Assembly: GCA_026545765.1 (NCBI GenBank)
Contig: CM048839.1
Span: 22,878,566 to 22,942,565, forward strand
Direction: 5' to 3'
DNA: 64,000 nucleotides
Source: Plantago major
Taxonomy: Eukaryota; Streptophyta; Magnoliopsida; Lamiales; Plantaginaceae
The notes under the pieces were generated by a model, which worked only from the letters and a program-made list of their open reading frames with translations, was not told where the DNA came from and did no database searches. The position numbers and the translations under genes were made by a program. This document shows, one piece after another, positions 1 through 11,624 of the stretch (position 1 is the stretch's first letter; every line of letters begins with the position of its first letter).

Positions 1-85
1 GGTTACATTCCTACTTAAGGGGTATTTGTGCGGGTTAATCACATACAGGTACTCTCCCAAAATTTTAATTCAAATAGAGACCCTC

Positions 86-184
86 TGAGTTGCAATACTA
101 TATTAACACACGACTTGCTGAGTTACAACATTATATTAACACAGGACTCTCTGAGTTTTCAACATTGTATAACTCAGGTCGGGT
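86..184. repeat. 33-bp tandem repeat, three imperfect copies
   Basis: Three consecutive copies begin with TGAGTT at 86, 119 and 152 and share the core ATATTAACACA in the first two copies. The third copy is more diverged. Overlapping reading frames here only translate the repeat. Confidence 0.75.
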
Positions 185-2069
185 CTTTTTTTGTAATACT
201 TGGTGCCAAAGGGTTTGGAGTAACTTTTGCAAGATACCGTCTATCGGAGAGACCACATTAAACATCACATATTTTGTCACAAACATCTCATGTTTAACTA
301 CAAACATCACATGTTAATAAATGTATGTTATGCAGGTATAATGAAGGTTTATTATTCACACGATATTTGAAGTTACACTTGATGTTTGTACGTATATATG
401 TGATGTTGAAGTGGTCTCTCGCAAAAGTTTGTAAAGGGTTTTTTGCTAGAATTTTCTCAATTTGTATCTGCCATGTTTATGGATTATGTCCACAGCTCCT
501 TTTGCTTATTGGGCCGTAAATTCTGCACATGACTGGTTGCAGGTAGTTTATGGGCCATTAAATCACCAAAGGTCCAAAAGAAGAGTAGTGGTTTATGAGA
601 TGCAAAACCCCCCCCCCCCCCAAAAAAAAAAAAAGTGAAGTTGCAGCATCTCATAAATCGCAAATAGGATAGAATGTGCATTGGAAATGGAAAATTTATA
701 CCCCAGATGTGGGAAAATGTATCCCGGCATTTCACACGAAACTTCTCATCTTTGCATTTTAGTCATGCCCTCTTATGGGAAGCTTTTCAGTCTGTTTTAG
801 ATAGGGTTATATGAAAATTTGACATGAGTCATCTACGTACAAATAGCAAATATGGCTTGGGGGGATATGGATTATGCGTGTCTATGGGAATCGGGATGAG
901 TTATATCCTATCAAGACATGTATATTAATTGTATTTAAGGTTTGGGTTTGAATATGATCCGGGCATTAAAGAAACTCAGAATAATCCCCGGTGGACCTAG
1001 ACACGACTCCCAGCTCATTTACTGAAGAAGGGATCCAGATTCTAGATAGTTCTATATTCCATTTGTTGAATGTTTCATACTGTCTGTTTGGATCCTCACT
1101 AGATTCTGGTTACCTCAGTCTCCAAAGACCATGTCAAAGAATGTTTTTATTAAGCTAACCATATGTATAAGGAAACATATACAATTTAAAATAGTCAGTC
1201 ATTGTCTCCTTTTTGCCTTGTCTACTTCTATTTTTCCATCTTCATGTTTACTCACAGGAATTGTAGTTTGTGTGCAAAGCAGCCAATTAATTACGTGAGC
1301 AATAGCTCCTTTTTGTTCACGGGAATTGAATGTGCACCTGTGACCTGCCCCGCGAGTTTTCCTACTATGTGTTTGAACATCTTCCGCATTCACCTAATAT
1401 AACACGTTGACTTGCGTATGTCCATAACATCATCGTGTGTTTAGCACAGTCTAATCATTCACCTTACCTAACCAGATTGAGATGAAAAAGGTGAACTATG
1501 GTAATCCAGTCCGAACTCAAATCAGTATCACAATAATACTGAGATATTGCAGTCTTAACTGAGAAAATAGATTCCAGTTTAGTTATATTCTTTTGATCTA
1601 TTCCTTTTCTTTTAGCATTCTTTTTTAGGTGTAATTTGAGAATATATAACTTAATTTTACATTATGCCTTTTCCCACAGCTCTCCACATTAGGACCTTTG
1701 TCTGCAATTTTCCATTCTATGCAGTATCAAGTATTTCCCAGAAGACCTAATCAAAGAATAATTCAAGCTGGGACCTCAATATTCTCTCATCCAAAAGAAA
1801 GACAACATAAGCTACCATTAATTATGCAAGAATTCAAGACCAAAACCAGTGTCCTATCCTGTAATCTTACAAGCTTTCCACGAATACATTATTTTGCTAC
1901 CCTAACAGGATGCAAGATACCAAAATAACTCTTGTCTGATTATCCATCATCTTTTTTGAATTCTTGATTCTTGTCACTATAGTCACTTTTCCTACATGGC
2001 ATCCTTAATTATTATAATTATCGACGCGTTTATACCTGTAGCATAAACAATCTCATAATCCCTGTTAAC
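185..2069. other. Intergenic DNA upstream of the LysM receptor kinase
   Basis: No coding region is supported. Visible items are AAACATCACAT-type short repeats near 260-315, a run of 14 C followed directly by about 13 A (608-634), and a TTGACT W-box-like hexamer at 1407. Open frames here are short, lack family resemblance and start or stop in AT-rich sequence. Confidence 0.6.
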
Positions 2070-2076
2070 TATAAAA
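2070..2076 (+). promoter_or_regulatory. Candidate TATA box of the LYK gene
   Basis: TATAAAA lies 64 bases before the start codon at 2140. This would place transcription start near 2100 and give a short leader. The placement is inferred from spacing only. Confidence 0.45.
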
Positions 2077-2139
2077 TTCTACTTCAGGATCAGTTTAGCT
2101 TTCATCCAGAACTAAACTCTCAAACTAAAGAACATCATA

Positions 2140-3912
2140 ATGAACTGGATTCTCACATCCTTGATCACCTTCACTTTCTTGTTTCAGCTTATAAATGCTC
2201 AACAGAACTACTCAGGAAATGCTGTCTTAAACTGTAAAAACAGCACCTTTCTTTACACATGTAATGGCAAGCACTCAACTTGCACTTCTTTTCTCATCTT
2301 CACCTCGAGGTTCCCATACAACACTATTCCCTCCATTGCAGCCCTGACATCATCTGACCAATACGAAATTGCACGACTCAACAATGTCACGCGGTTCACT
2401 GTTTTACCGCCCGGACAAGAAGTCATTGTTCCAGTCAGCTGTTCTTGCTCGGGTCAGTACTACAAATCCAGCACGACATACGAGGTCACAGACGCTCGTG
2501 AAACCTACTATACAATCGCGAACGACACGTATCAGGGATTATCGACATGCCGTTCACTTATTCATGCCAACGGGCACTCTGAATCAAATTTACACATTGG
2601 CCGTAGGTTCCGGGTCCCTCTTCGTTGTGCTTGTCCAACGAGCAGACAAATTGCAAAGGGGACCAAGTATTTGATGACCTACCCAATTCATCCAGGTGAT
2701 ATATTATATTCTTTGGGTCAAAGGTTCAATGTAAGCGTAACGAGCATAAGCGAAGCAAATGGGTTTGCGGATGAGAATACCAGCATTTATCCTGATACGA
2801 CGATTTTAATCCCACTACCAAGTGAACCCTCAGGTTCACAAACTACAACCCGCAGTTATAAACCAGCTACAATCCCAAAACCTGCTGTTGTAACTCGGAA
2901 AGGAAGAGCAAAGAAAGGTTTACTTGCCGTTGCAATGGCTGCAGCAGCGTTTTCTCTGCTCATCTTGGTTGCTTTTCTAGCCCTAATCTTTCTTTTTCAC
3001 AAGAAACGAACACCAGTTCAAGAAGGTAATCTAAGAAACTTAAAGATACCTTCTCAAGAAGAATTAATCGTAGAAATTGCAAAACTTGATCATTCACTTA
3101 AAATATTCAAATTCATGGAGATCAAGAAGGCAACAAGAAATTTTGGATCCAAGAACAGGATAAAGGGTTGCATGTACCGTGGAACTTTTGGTAAAGAAGT
3201 TCTGGCAGTTAAGAAGATCAAGGCTAACGCACAAAATGAAGTGAACATGCTGTATCAGCTCAATCACTCCAATATAGTGCAACTTCGCGGCTTCTGCCAA
3301 CACGAAGAGAACTCGTATCTGGTGTATGAGTACCTCAAGAGCGGCTCACTCCAGGAATGGCTGACAAAAAGAGGATCCAAAGATAAGAGCTGGAAAAAAC
3401 GAGTCCAGATAGCACTTGATGTTTCTAACGGGCTACTCTATCTCCACTCTTACACGAAACCTGGATATGTCCATAACAATATCAGCAGCAGTAATATTCT
3501 GCTTGACAGCAATCTGCGAGCAAAAATTACAAATTTTAGTCTTGCGACAACAGCTGAGGCCGAATGTGTTGATACAAGTCTGGTTACTGCCAAGGTTGAC
3601 GTATTTTCCTTTGGAGTAGTATTGTTGGAACTGATAGTAGGCAAATACACAGAGTTTGCACATGATAGAAGCGGAAAACTACTTTCCAGTGTTATCATAA
3701 GAAACCAAAATGCAGAAGCTGACTTGCGTACCTTGATCGAGCCTTGCCTTGCTGAAAAAGGAGGAATGGAGTATGCGACCCAGATAGTGAAATTGAGTTT
3801 GAGCTGCTTGTCACAAGATCCAGCAGATCGCCCAAGTATGGTTGAGATTGTGTCAGTTCTCCGGAAACTGCAATATTATCTGAATAAAGCAGTAGCAGTA
3901 GACATTTCGTAG
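2140..3912 (+). CDS. LysM domain receptor-like pseudokinase, LYK4/LYK5 type
   Basis: A single-exon 590-residue protein predicted to sit in the plasma membrane and take part in chitin/N-acetylglucosamine oligomer perception with a CERK1-type partner (family knowledge). Residues 1-20 form a hydrophobic signal peptide. The LysM ectodomain spans about 30-226, with the paired CxC motifs of the family at 101-103 (CSC) and 163-165 (CAC). One membrane helix spans 261-286 and is followed by basic residues. The kinase-like domain is about 325-582. The VAIK-type lysine is kept (AVKK near 358), but the HRD aspartate is Asn (HNN, 445-447) and the DFG aspartate is Asn (NFS, 465-467). The activation segment is unusually short: no GTxGYxAPE stretch lies between NFS and the VDVFSFG block. 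Catalytic inactivity is normal for LYK4/5, but the shortened segment is not something I recall in them. The start is the first ATG of the frame, directly before the signal peptide. LYK4 and LYK5 cannot be separated by eye. Confidence 0.93.
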   Translation: MNWILTSLITFTFLFQLINAQQNYSGNAVLNCKNSTFLYTCNGKHSTCTSFLIFTSRFPYNTIPSIAALTSSDQYEIARLNNVTRFTVLPPGQEVIVPVSCSCSGQYYKSSTTYEVTDARETYYTIANDTYQGLSTCRSLIHANGHSESNLHIGRRFRVPLRCACPTSRQIAKGTKYLMTYPIHPGDILYSLGQRFNVSVTSISEANGFADENTSIYPDTTILIPLPSEPSGSQTTTRSYKPATIPKPAVVTRKGRAKKGLLAVAMAAAAFSLLILVAFLALIFLFHKKRTPVQEGNLRNLKIPSQEELIVEIAKLDHSLKIFKFMEIKKATRNFGSKNRIKGCMYRGTFGKEVLAVKKIKANAQNEVNMLYQLNHSNIVQLRGFCQHEENSYLVYEYLKSGSLQEWLTKRGSKDKSWKKRVQIALDVSNGLLYLHSYTKPGYVHNNISSSNILLDSNLRAKITNFSLATTAEAECVDTSLVTAKVDVFSFGVVLLELIVGKYTEFAHDRSGKLLSSVIIRNQNAEADLRTLIEPCLAEKGGMEYATQIVKLSLSCLSQDPADRPSMVEIVSVLRKLQYYLNKAVAVDIS

Positions 3913-4295
3913 GCTACTTGGAAACCTGCTGCCTTGAGATGGAGCCTCTTATGTAACAGAGAGTAACATATAATTCTTTCAACCAAAAGTAAACTTGTCA
4001 AATGCAATATTAGTTGAAAGTTGAAACTAACAATATTAACATTATGTGTCCATGGAAGGCATATCATTTATATAAATTCCATTACTTTCTCAGTAAGTAC
4101 ATTGAAGGGGGGAAAATAGGTATACAAATGACTCCCTCAGTCGAATCTGCAAACTCTATACTGACGCACTATTTCCAATAAATCGCCTAGGACCAAATAA
4201 ATAAAAGATAAAAATAATGAAAGGTAGACAAAAAGAAAGGAAAAGAGAAACCAAAATAAGGTGGGGTGATATGTTATCCGAGTTTCGAATCAAGT
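3913..4295. other. Convergent 3' ends of LYK and DA1
   Basis: Only 383 bases separate the two stop codons, so both 3' untranslated regions must lie here and may overlap. AATAAA-like hexamers occur near 4177-4200. No coding sequence is seen. Confidence 0.6.
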
Positions 4296-7200
4296 TCAGA
4301 CAGGAAAGCTTCCAGTCTCCCTAATGTGATCAAGTGTCCTCTGTAAACCGTACTTGAGCACTGCCTGGTTACCAGCTCGAAAACCATTTCCATATATAAG
4401 AGAAGTATCTGTTGCAATCTGGTGTTTAAAGAACACGCTCAGTTTCTTCTCGAATGGAGATCTTGCACCCTGCCTTGACGATGTGAAGGCAGAGGAAGAA
4501 GATGAGGTTGATGGATTGTTGTTGTCAGCCATAGACAATATTTGAGATTCCAACCACATACTGGCAAGAACTTGACAGATACCTTCTTCAACATCTTGTC
4601 TCAGGGTTCGATAACCTTCCATACACAGTGAACAATTTATCAGCAAAATGAACAATGGGGAAGGGCCATATAATGGAAGGAAAGAAAGTAGAAGCGGGAA
4701 CAGAAATTACGACGTTCATACTTCTTTTGAAAGAGAGACATGACAGATTTGAACACTTGAATCAATAACTATAGACACAATCATGGTTTATTTTGAAATT
4801 AACTAATTTCCCTTGCTCTTCCAATATCCAACAAAATTAAAATTAAATCATATCTTACAATCACTTGCAGTATGGACTAAATCAACAAAGTTGCATATGC
4901 TAATAAATTTTTTGCGTTGCTATATTTCCAAATGAAATAACTAGATTAATAAAATTACTTTTCATATTCTTGGAACTCAAAGAAACATACTATTTACTCG
5001 GAGGTCTTCATCACTTCTCACTTGTCACTTAATGACATAAATAACTTGATATATCATATTAACTCAGTAACTGTCTGGAAGGAGGCTCCCTTACCCTTTA
5101 GGCAAATGAAACGAAATAACATTAATCCATCCCCATAGATTCTCATCATATGCGTTTCACGCGGTATACAGGAGAGTGTGTTGGATATACTTTATCTAGT
5201 AAATAAGTGAGGGCCCAAGTACAAAGTATTCGTAAAATGTGAATAAAAGTAGTGAGCCCGTGAATAAAAGGATATAACAGGATTCCCCAAAAGTTAAATG
5301 TTGAGAATCAAGTAGGAGGGAATAAAATGGAAATGCCGAGAATCAAGTGGGAGTAATAAAATGTAACATTACCATTAAGTCGCAGCCAAGCATGCATCAT
5401 CTCATGAGCTAATATAGATCCAGTCAGCAACCTGCATGCAATCCCCAATGGAGGGAAAATTTTAAATTCAAAACTAAAACAGATTTCCAGTAGACATTAA
5501 GGAACTCAATAAGTAAATGCAAAACCTTGGAAGACCATATAATATGAGGATTGCAGTAACTTCACAGTGGCGTGTTAATTTATAAGGCTGTGTTCTCATC
5601 CCTGTGGCTCGAGTTCCTGATCCTATCCTCGGTCGCCTAAATACCTGATGATTCGAATGGCAGAAGTGATTGAGAATCTAATCCAAAAGTTGAAAAAACA
5701 AAAAAAAAAACAGTTTTGGAATAGCCCCAGAAAAAGACTAGAAAACTAGCATCAAGTGCTTACAGTGCTGACTGTTCGTTCCTCAGACATACAAAGACCT
5801 CGAGTTTCAGGCATGTGGTGATGACCCTGTTAAGAAAAGATCAAAAGGATAAAATTTTCAATTCAATCCTGTAGAACTTGATGGGCTAACCAAAGGTACT
5901 ACTTACATGTCTTTCTCCACCCATTGCTTCATTCAACGCCTGCCTCTCAACCAAAAGTAATGGAACTTGTTGTGACACTTTCATATTCAATCCTTCAAAG
6001 AAATCTTGTATATCAAGGAAAAGGGGCTGACACTCAGCAGTATCCATAATTGCCGAGTCCAGACACTCTAAGCAGAGCTTTCGGCCATCATTGAGCTCAG
6101 CAAATCTGCCATCCCATGACTGGAAGAATCAAAATGTCCAAGTGAATTGATATACAGTGCTAAGATAAAACTCTTTTTCAGTCTCTTAAAAGCAATTGAG
6201 ATTGAGCAGACCGGAGTTGGTTCCAACTTACCTCCATACGCTCGCAACTACAACAACGTGAAGTTCCATCATGCTCGTGAGTCGGACAATATTTTTGGGA
6301 CCAAAACGGATGAGCCCTGTATTCAATAAGACCAGCTGCATTCGTCGGAATCTGTGAATCAGAGGGGAAAAGAAATTAACCTTCTAGAGAATTAGAATAA
6401 GGACTCTAGTACATCTGTTCGGTGAAGGAAAAATCACAGTATGGGATGCCACAAAACACTCTAAACTAGTCTATGAACTTTACTTTACACTCTACATGTT
6501 CCTTTCTCACTTTAGAGTTTAGATGCAATTTTCAAATCTACCTTACTTTGTTACTACAGAATAACAATGCTAAAAAGCTTGAGGCATCTCAGTCCATCAT
6601 ATTCTAGGAGTAATTGGCAAGGAAAATGACTCTCATTATTCCTAAAAACAAATAATACGGCCAATTTCTTATACTGCAAGACATGTGAACATTTATATAG
6701 CAATACGTTGATGCTTATAGAATGCTTTCATAAGGTATTCTCGTGTGAGGCTTAAATACTTTTAGCCTCCTGTGTTTTGCTTGATTCATGTTGCCCATAT
6801 AATCCCAGAAATACCGGTTGGACTTTTGTAAGTTTTGAAACGATTAAGTTTCTGTACTAATACACTCGGCATGCACTCATAGGGAATTATAAAACCTGTA
6901 AATGACATTATGTGAATAATCTAAATGATCACAGAATCAAGGTGAAATAATAGCATAAACCAGAAAGACTAGAGAGCATGAAATTTAAGTGCAAGGGACA
7001 AAACACTCACAAAATGCTTGCAGACATCACATTTTGGATGATAAGACTCCTTGTAGCACGTTTTATGATAGGGGTAATTGCCAGACATGGAAAACTGCAG
7101 CACACAGATGCCAACTGCTATTAATATGATATTCCAGTAATTAATATCAAGATGGTGATAGGAAGCACCGAAAACTCAGTGCAAAGAACCCAGCAAAAGT

Positions 7201-9280
7201 GAAACGTAAAATTTATCAATTTTTGCATTACTGAATTTCTCTGGCATATACATCGATTCATCAGTTTAGCGTCACAGAAAATTTAGCAAAAAAAGTGGGA
7301 TTCAATATTATAGTCTAAGCTTATATGTCCGAGAAATTACAACTGCAGAACGGCAAGCCATGGCTTGACAATCAGTTGCTCCACAGCTGGGCTGTTGGTA
7401 GTGTTTGATTGTAATTTACAGCTCATTTAGTAACATTAACAATTTTTCAGGAGGCTGTATAAATCTGTACAGGGGGAAAGCTATCCAAATGGATATTATT
7501 TCATTGCCAATATATATTCGACAAATAGCTTTTCGCCTGTGTGTTCATTCACATACAAGAACAAGGTACGAGGGCTGTGAAATTATCATACCTCATAATC
7601 AGTTATTGGTTGTTTGCATCCATGGCATCTAAAGCATTCGGGATGCCAAACCGCATTCAGGCAGCTCAAGAACCTTCCATGGGCAATCTCTCTGTTACAA
7701 CCGGCACAAATCCTGAAACAGCAAAAGCAGGATATAAAGATCAGTATGGCTGTACATTGTCATACAGTAATATGTGATTAGTATCCAGAGGATGTAAGCG
7801 AGAAAAAGTTTTGATATATCGTAATCACAATCATAGAAGCAAATTTAGAATTTATAAAAAGTAAACATGAAACTGTGAATCTGGCTAAATCAAGCCTTTA
7901 AAATGAAATCTAACAGAGAAAAATTAAAATACAACAAAAAAAGATAAAGAAAGAAAATACAAGCCCTGTGATACATAATCTGTTGTCAAGAGGGTATGCA
8001 CCTTAAGTTCGCAGAATAGGGGTAATTAATAGGCTGGTAAAGGTTATCATTTGCAGGACCATATCCGTGTCCGTGTCCACCATGTCCATATCCATGACCA
8101 TGTCCATATCCATGACCATATCCATCTCCATGTCCATATCCATGTCCGTTTCCAATACCATGCTCGTGTCTACTTTGGGGCTCTCGTGGAGACTCTACAT
8201 TCAAACTTTCTTGAAGAGCTCTAGCCAGTAGTTCATCTTCTTCCAGTTGAGGTTGAGTGTCTATTGCAACAATATATATATATATATATAAAAGTTATTC
8301 TCGATTAATTTTACATGATAAAGAGCATATAAGATAAAGCAACGAGAAAATCAATATACATATAGAAACTCGAGTCATTAACGAAATATAACCCTTTATT
8401 TTACAAGATATAGAGCATATAAGAGAAAGTAACGAGAAAATCACGATACTCAATTTGTTAAGGAAACACAACCCTTTGAGAAAAGACTGGCATTCAACAG
8501 CATATAAACAGTGGCCCAGATTAACAGATAGATCATCTGTCACTACTTAAAAGGCAAAAGAAGCTAGCTGAGGACTTACGAGTAGAAGAAGTCTGCCCTC
8601 TCTGATCCTCTTCAGAAAGAGATAAAGCAATAGCACGGTCTATATCTTCAATCTCTGACCACGGATCCTGCACCAATATGAACACATGAATCAGCATTAT
8701 ATAAAAGAGTGTAGTAAATGAGCTGCCACTTCCAAGAAGGGTGAGTAAATTTATTAATAATTATACCAAAAATGAAAATGAGAAGAAATTGGGGGAAATA
8801 AATAGATCTTTGACAAACTATCTCAGAGCTTTCCATATCTGAAAGATTACTTAATCATACAATTAAGATCTAAATTCTTTCTTTTTATATCATGACTTGA
8901 AACTAACGTGCTACAAAAAAAAGAAAACTGCATTACTAGGAAAATTATGGAAAATCAATCTCTGAGGTTAATGATGGAGATAGGACCATTTAGTTTTATT
9001 GTTCCCAAAGATAAGGACTTCGAGTCAATCAACTAAGTTCAGAAAAATAAGTAAGTTTCCCAATAGCATACTTCTGGTGATTTCAGCATAATGCAAGATG
9101 AGTGAGTAGTTGGTCCGGTCCCATTATGGTTTGGGACACAATAAAATGGATCAGTATGTCACTACGTACCCATGAAGTCGAAGGGTGATTCTCCACTGCA
9201 TCTGATCCATATCTCAAATCATAGTGGCCTTCTGAAGTTCTATGGTCGGAAGTTTTGAAAATTTTGCTTAGCCATCCCAT
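4296..9280 (-). CDS. DA1: DA1-type LIM peptidase (ubiquitin-activated), 11 coding exons
   Basis: Exons on the minus strand: 9280-9170, 8667-8580, 8260-8002, 7712-7592, 7094-7011, 6351-6232, 6119-5907, 5826-5764, 5644-5526, 5431-5373 and 4615-4296. All introns are GT-AG. The phases close to 518 residues; Arabidopsis DA1 has about 532. DA1 cleaves growth regulators after ubiquitin activation and limits cell proliferation in organs (family knowledge). The protein begins MGWLSKIFK, like DA1. UIM1 is at about 42-58 ([15 protein letters not shown]) and UIM2 at about 72-87. The LIM domain starts near 153 (ICAGCNREI...CFRCHGC) and continues with CDVCKHF, and a second Cys/His module (YCPTHEH, CCSCERM) follows. 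The metallopeptidase motif HEMMH is at 402-406. Oddity: a His/Gly/Tyr-rich repeat sits between UIM2 and LIM. The start was chosen because it aligns with the DA1 N terminus; an upstream in-frame ATG at 9304 adds eight residues without family support. It could also be a close DA1-related (DAR) paralogue. Confidence 0.93.
8059..8165 (-). repeat. His-Gly-Tyr coding repeat inside DA1 exon 3
   Basis: A 6/12-base degenerate repeat (plus-strand consensus CCATATCCATGT) encodes alternating HGYGHG units in the linker between UIM2 and the LIM domain. The frame stays open and the flanking exon phases are correct, so it is part of the DA1 product. Confidence 0.85.
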
Positions 9281-9877
9281 TAGCTGAACAATGAGCATAT
9301 ACATAGCATTTGATCAATCCATGAAGTAAATAAAACATAGTACTTTAACTTAAAGGTGATATGTTCGATTATGTTTTGCAACACAATATAGTCTTTGAAG
9401 ATGCACAATAAATTGACATCCAGCTCTCACTGAATATAAAGGAAAGCTATCCCATTGCTTAGCATGGTTAATGAGGTCTGCAGGACAGCCATTATGTTCC
9501 AATTCAACTATCAGTTTCGGTCCCAAATTCAATCTGTAATTCGAGTTTTAACTACAAGTACATAACTCCTATACCAACACATTACACAACATCAACTCCA
9601 AAATGTGGACATGAAGCTCGAAATACTAGTGGTTTCTAAATTACATAAAAAGAAACTAAAAACCAAGCAATCATGCTATCTAAATGCAGCATGTTCAATC
9701 CCATCAGAACCAATAACGATCAAGAAAATCAGGTAGCTTCAAATGATTGAAATAAAGAACCAATTTTTCCCAGAGATCAGAGCTCAAATGCAGACATGTA
9801 TCCAACACAACACAAGAACAGGAGAAACAACAATCAATCAATCAAAGCAAGAAGAACATTAACTCGAGTTGGCTTAC

Positions 9878-10090
9878 CTTAAAAGAGAACCCAGAATCAG
9901 AAGAGCTTTGGATCGAAGCGAAAAGTAGAATGATCGGCAACAACTTAAGCGATTATGAGCTGAGCCGAAAAAGAAATAATTTTTGAAGCAGAAAATCGAA
10001 AAACTCAACCTTTAAAAAAATCAGGTCTTTAATTATTCAAGATGAAAAATACCCAGAATCTGAATGAATCAGTTGAGAAGAAATCAAAAT
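9878..10090 (-). other. Probable 5' untranslated exon of DA1
   Basis: On the minus strand a good donor (AAG|GTAAGC) occurs at 9878/9877. The stretch from there to the first coding exon has no coding potential. This suggests an untranslated first exon ending at 9878, spliced to an acceptor shortly before the ATG at 9280. The upstream boundary is a guess. Confidence 0.45.
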
Positions 10091-11084
10091 AATAGTAATA
10101 AATATATTGTGAGCAACTTTTCCTCTTCTTGTTAAATTAAGAAGGAACTGTACATGAACCCAAATTCTTGAATGTACATGAAGGGAATTGGAACAAGTCA
10201 AAACGAAGACTTGTGGTTTCGTGTGGACGATTTTATAGGTAAATGAAATTAAAAACCCAAAAACGTTTGACTAGAAGAAAAATCAAACGCGGGTGAGAAT
10301 CAATCCTCTTGAGCTGCCTGTTAATTACTACTTCAATGGAATGGTTGAAACTTGAAACCAAAATTAGATTAGAGAAAACTGATATATATGTCACGTGGGC
10401 CTTGTTATGTTATTCCAGTTTTCTTTTTTTCTTCTCTTTTGCTTTTCAGAAAAAGACATGGAAAAGCTTTCGTCAAGAAAAGAATCGATGGAGTAGGAAA
10501 TTTTGAAACAACGCTTTTTTACCTTTTTCAGTTTTTTTCCCTTTCTTTTCTTCTTTTTGAATGTTTGATTAAGGTATTGAATGGATGGAAATTTAGAAAA
10601 CTATGGCCCTTTTCCTTCAAATTTTGGATGATTGTTTCAATATGATGTGTTTAATGATATGCGGGATATGAAAAGGATGTTCTATAATGTAATGTACTCT
10701 ATAAGAAGAGGAGCAAAATTACTTTGTTGAATGTAAAAGTGTTATGGACTATATTTTTAAACGATTAAATCCGAATCAATCCAATTTAGCTGAAGAGTGA
10801 GTATCATACTTCAATGTTGTAACACAGTGATTTGGTTAACCCTTTTCAAATAAATTAAACTTTATAAAAAATACTCTCATGTTCGAACACACAATATTCT
10901 CTTGTGCATGATCATGTCGTGCAGATGTGCAACTTTCACGTTGATAAGACATACCATACGGCTATTTATATGGCCATGTACGCCAAGTTAAATACGGAGT
11001 ACTATATACATGATCCAATGCATGGGGGATAGGATTGTAACTTACCTTATCTACTAGAACCCGCGTAACCATTTGCATTTAAAT
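10091..11084. other. Intergenic DNA upstream of DA1
   Basis: AT-rich sequence with T-rich stretches (10420-10560). It must contain the DA1 promoter (minus strand). No coding region is supported. Confidence 0.5.
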
Positions 11085-11522
11085 TGTTATAACGGAAGCA
11101 AGAAATATCATAAACAACGTGAATAAAGAACACAGAGATTTAACGTGGTTCGCTAACAATGAGTTAGCTACGTCCACGGGCAGAGAAGAGACCAGTTTTA
11201 TTGACCTTGAGGAGTACTGATTACAGAATGATATCATTGAATGATCACCGAATGATCTCAGAAACAGAATGATTACAAAATAACAAAATGATCAAGACAG
11301 ATTAATCTGATTACAAAATAATCAGACTACAAAATGCAAAATAATTTAACTAGGCTTAATAGGAAGTATATATAATACTTCTCTAGACATATACCGAACA
11401 GGACTAGGAAATAGAACCAAATACTTACAAACCTAGTATACAGATAACCTAGTGGACAAATAAGCCAAAACCTGATAAACCTAGGAAATAGGTCTAATCC
11501 TGATTCAAGGCATATTCTAACA
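11085..11522 (-). repeat. Left LTR (3' LTR) of copia-1
   Basis: 438 bases, TGTTATAACGG to TTCTAACA on the plus strand. It is close to the right LTR but with several substitutions and a roughly 12-base difference near 11250 (GAATGATC-type repeats). The adjacent purine stretch AAGGTGGAGATT on the minus strand is the likely polypurine tract. Confidence 0.93.
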
Positions 11523-11624
11523 AATCTCCACCTTGACTTGAATCCTCTCACAAATAACAGATGTACCAGATGCACCATAACAATGGCAGATGTACCAGAA
11601 AACTCCTCTACCTCAGATGTTGCC

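Noticed and set aside
3433..3698. Two antisense open frames within the LYK gene
   Set aside because: Shadow frames of the kinase domain on the opposite strand.
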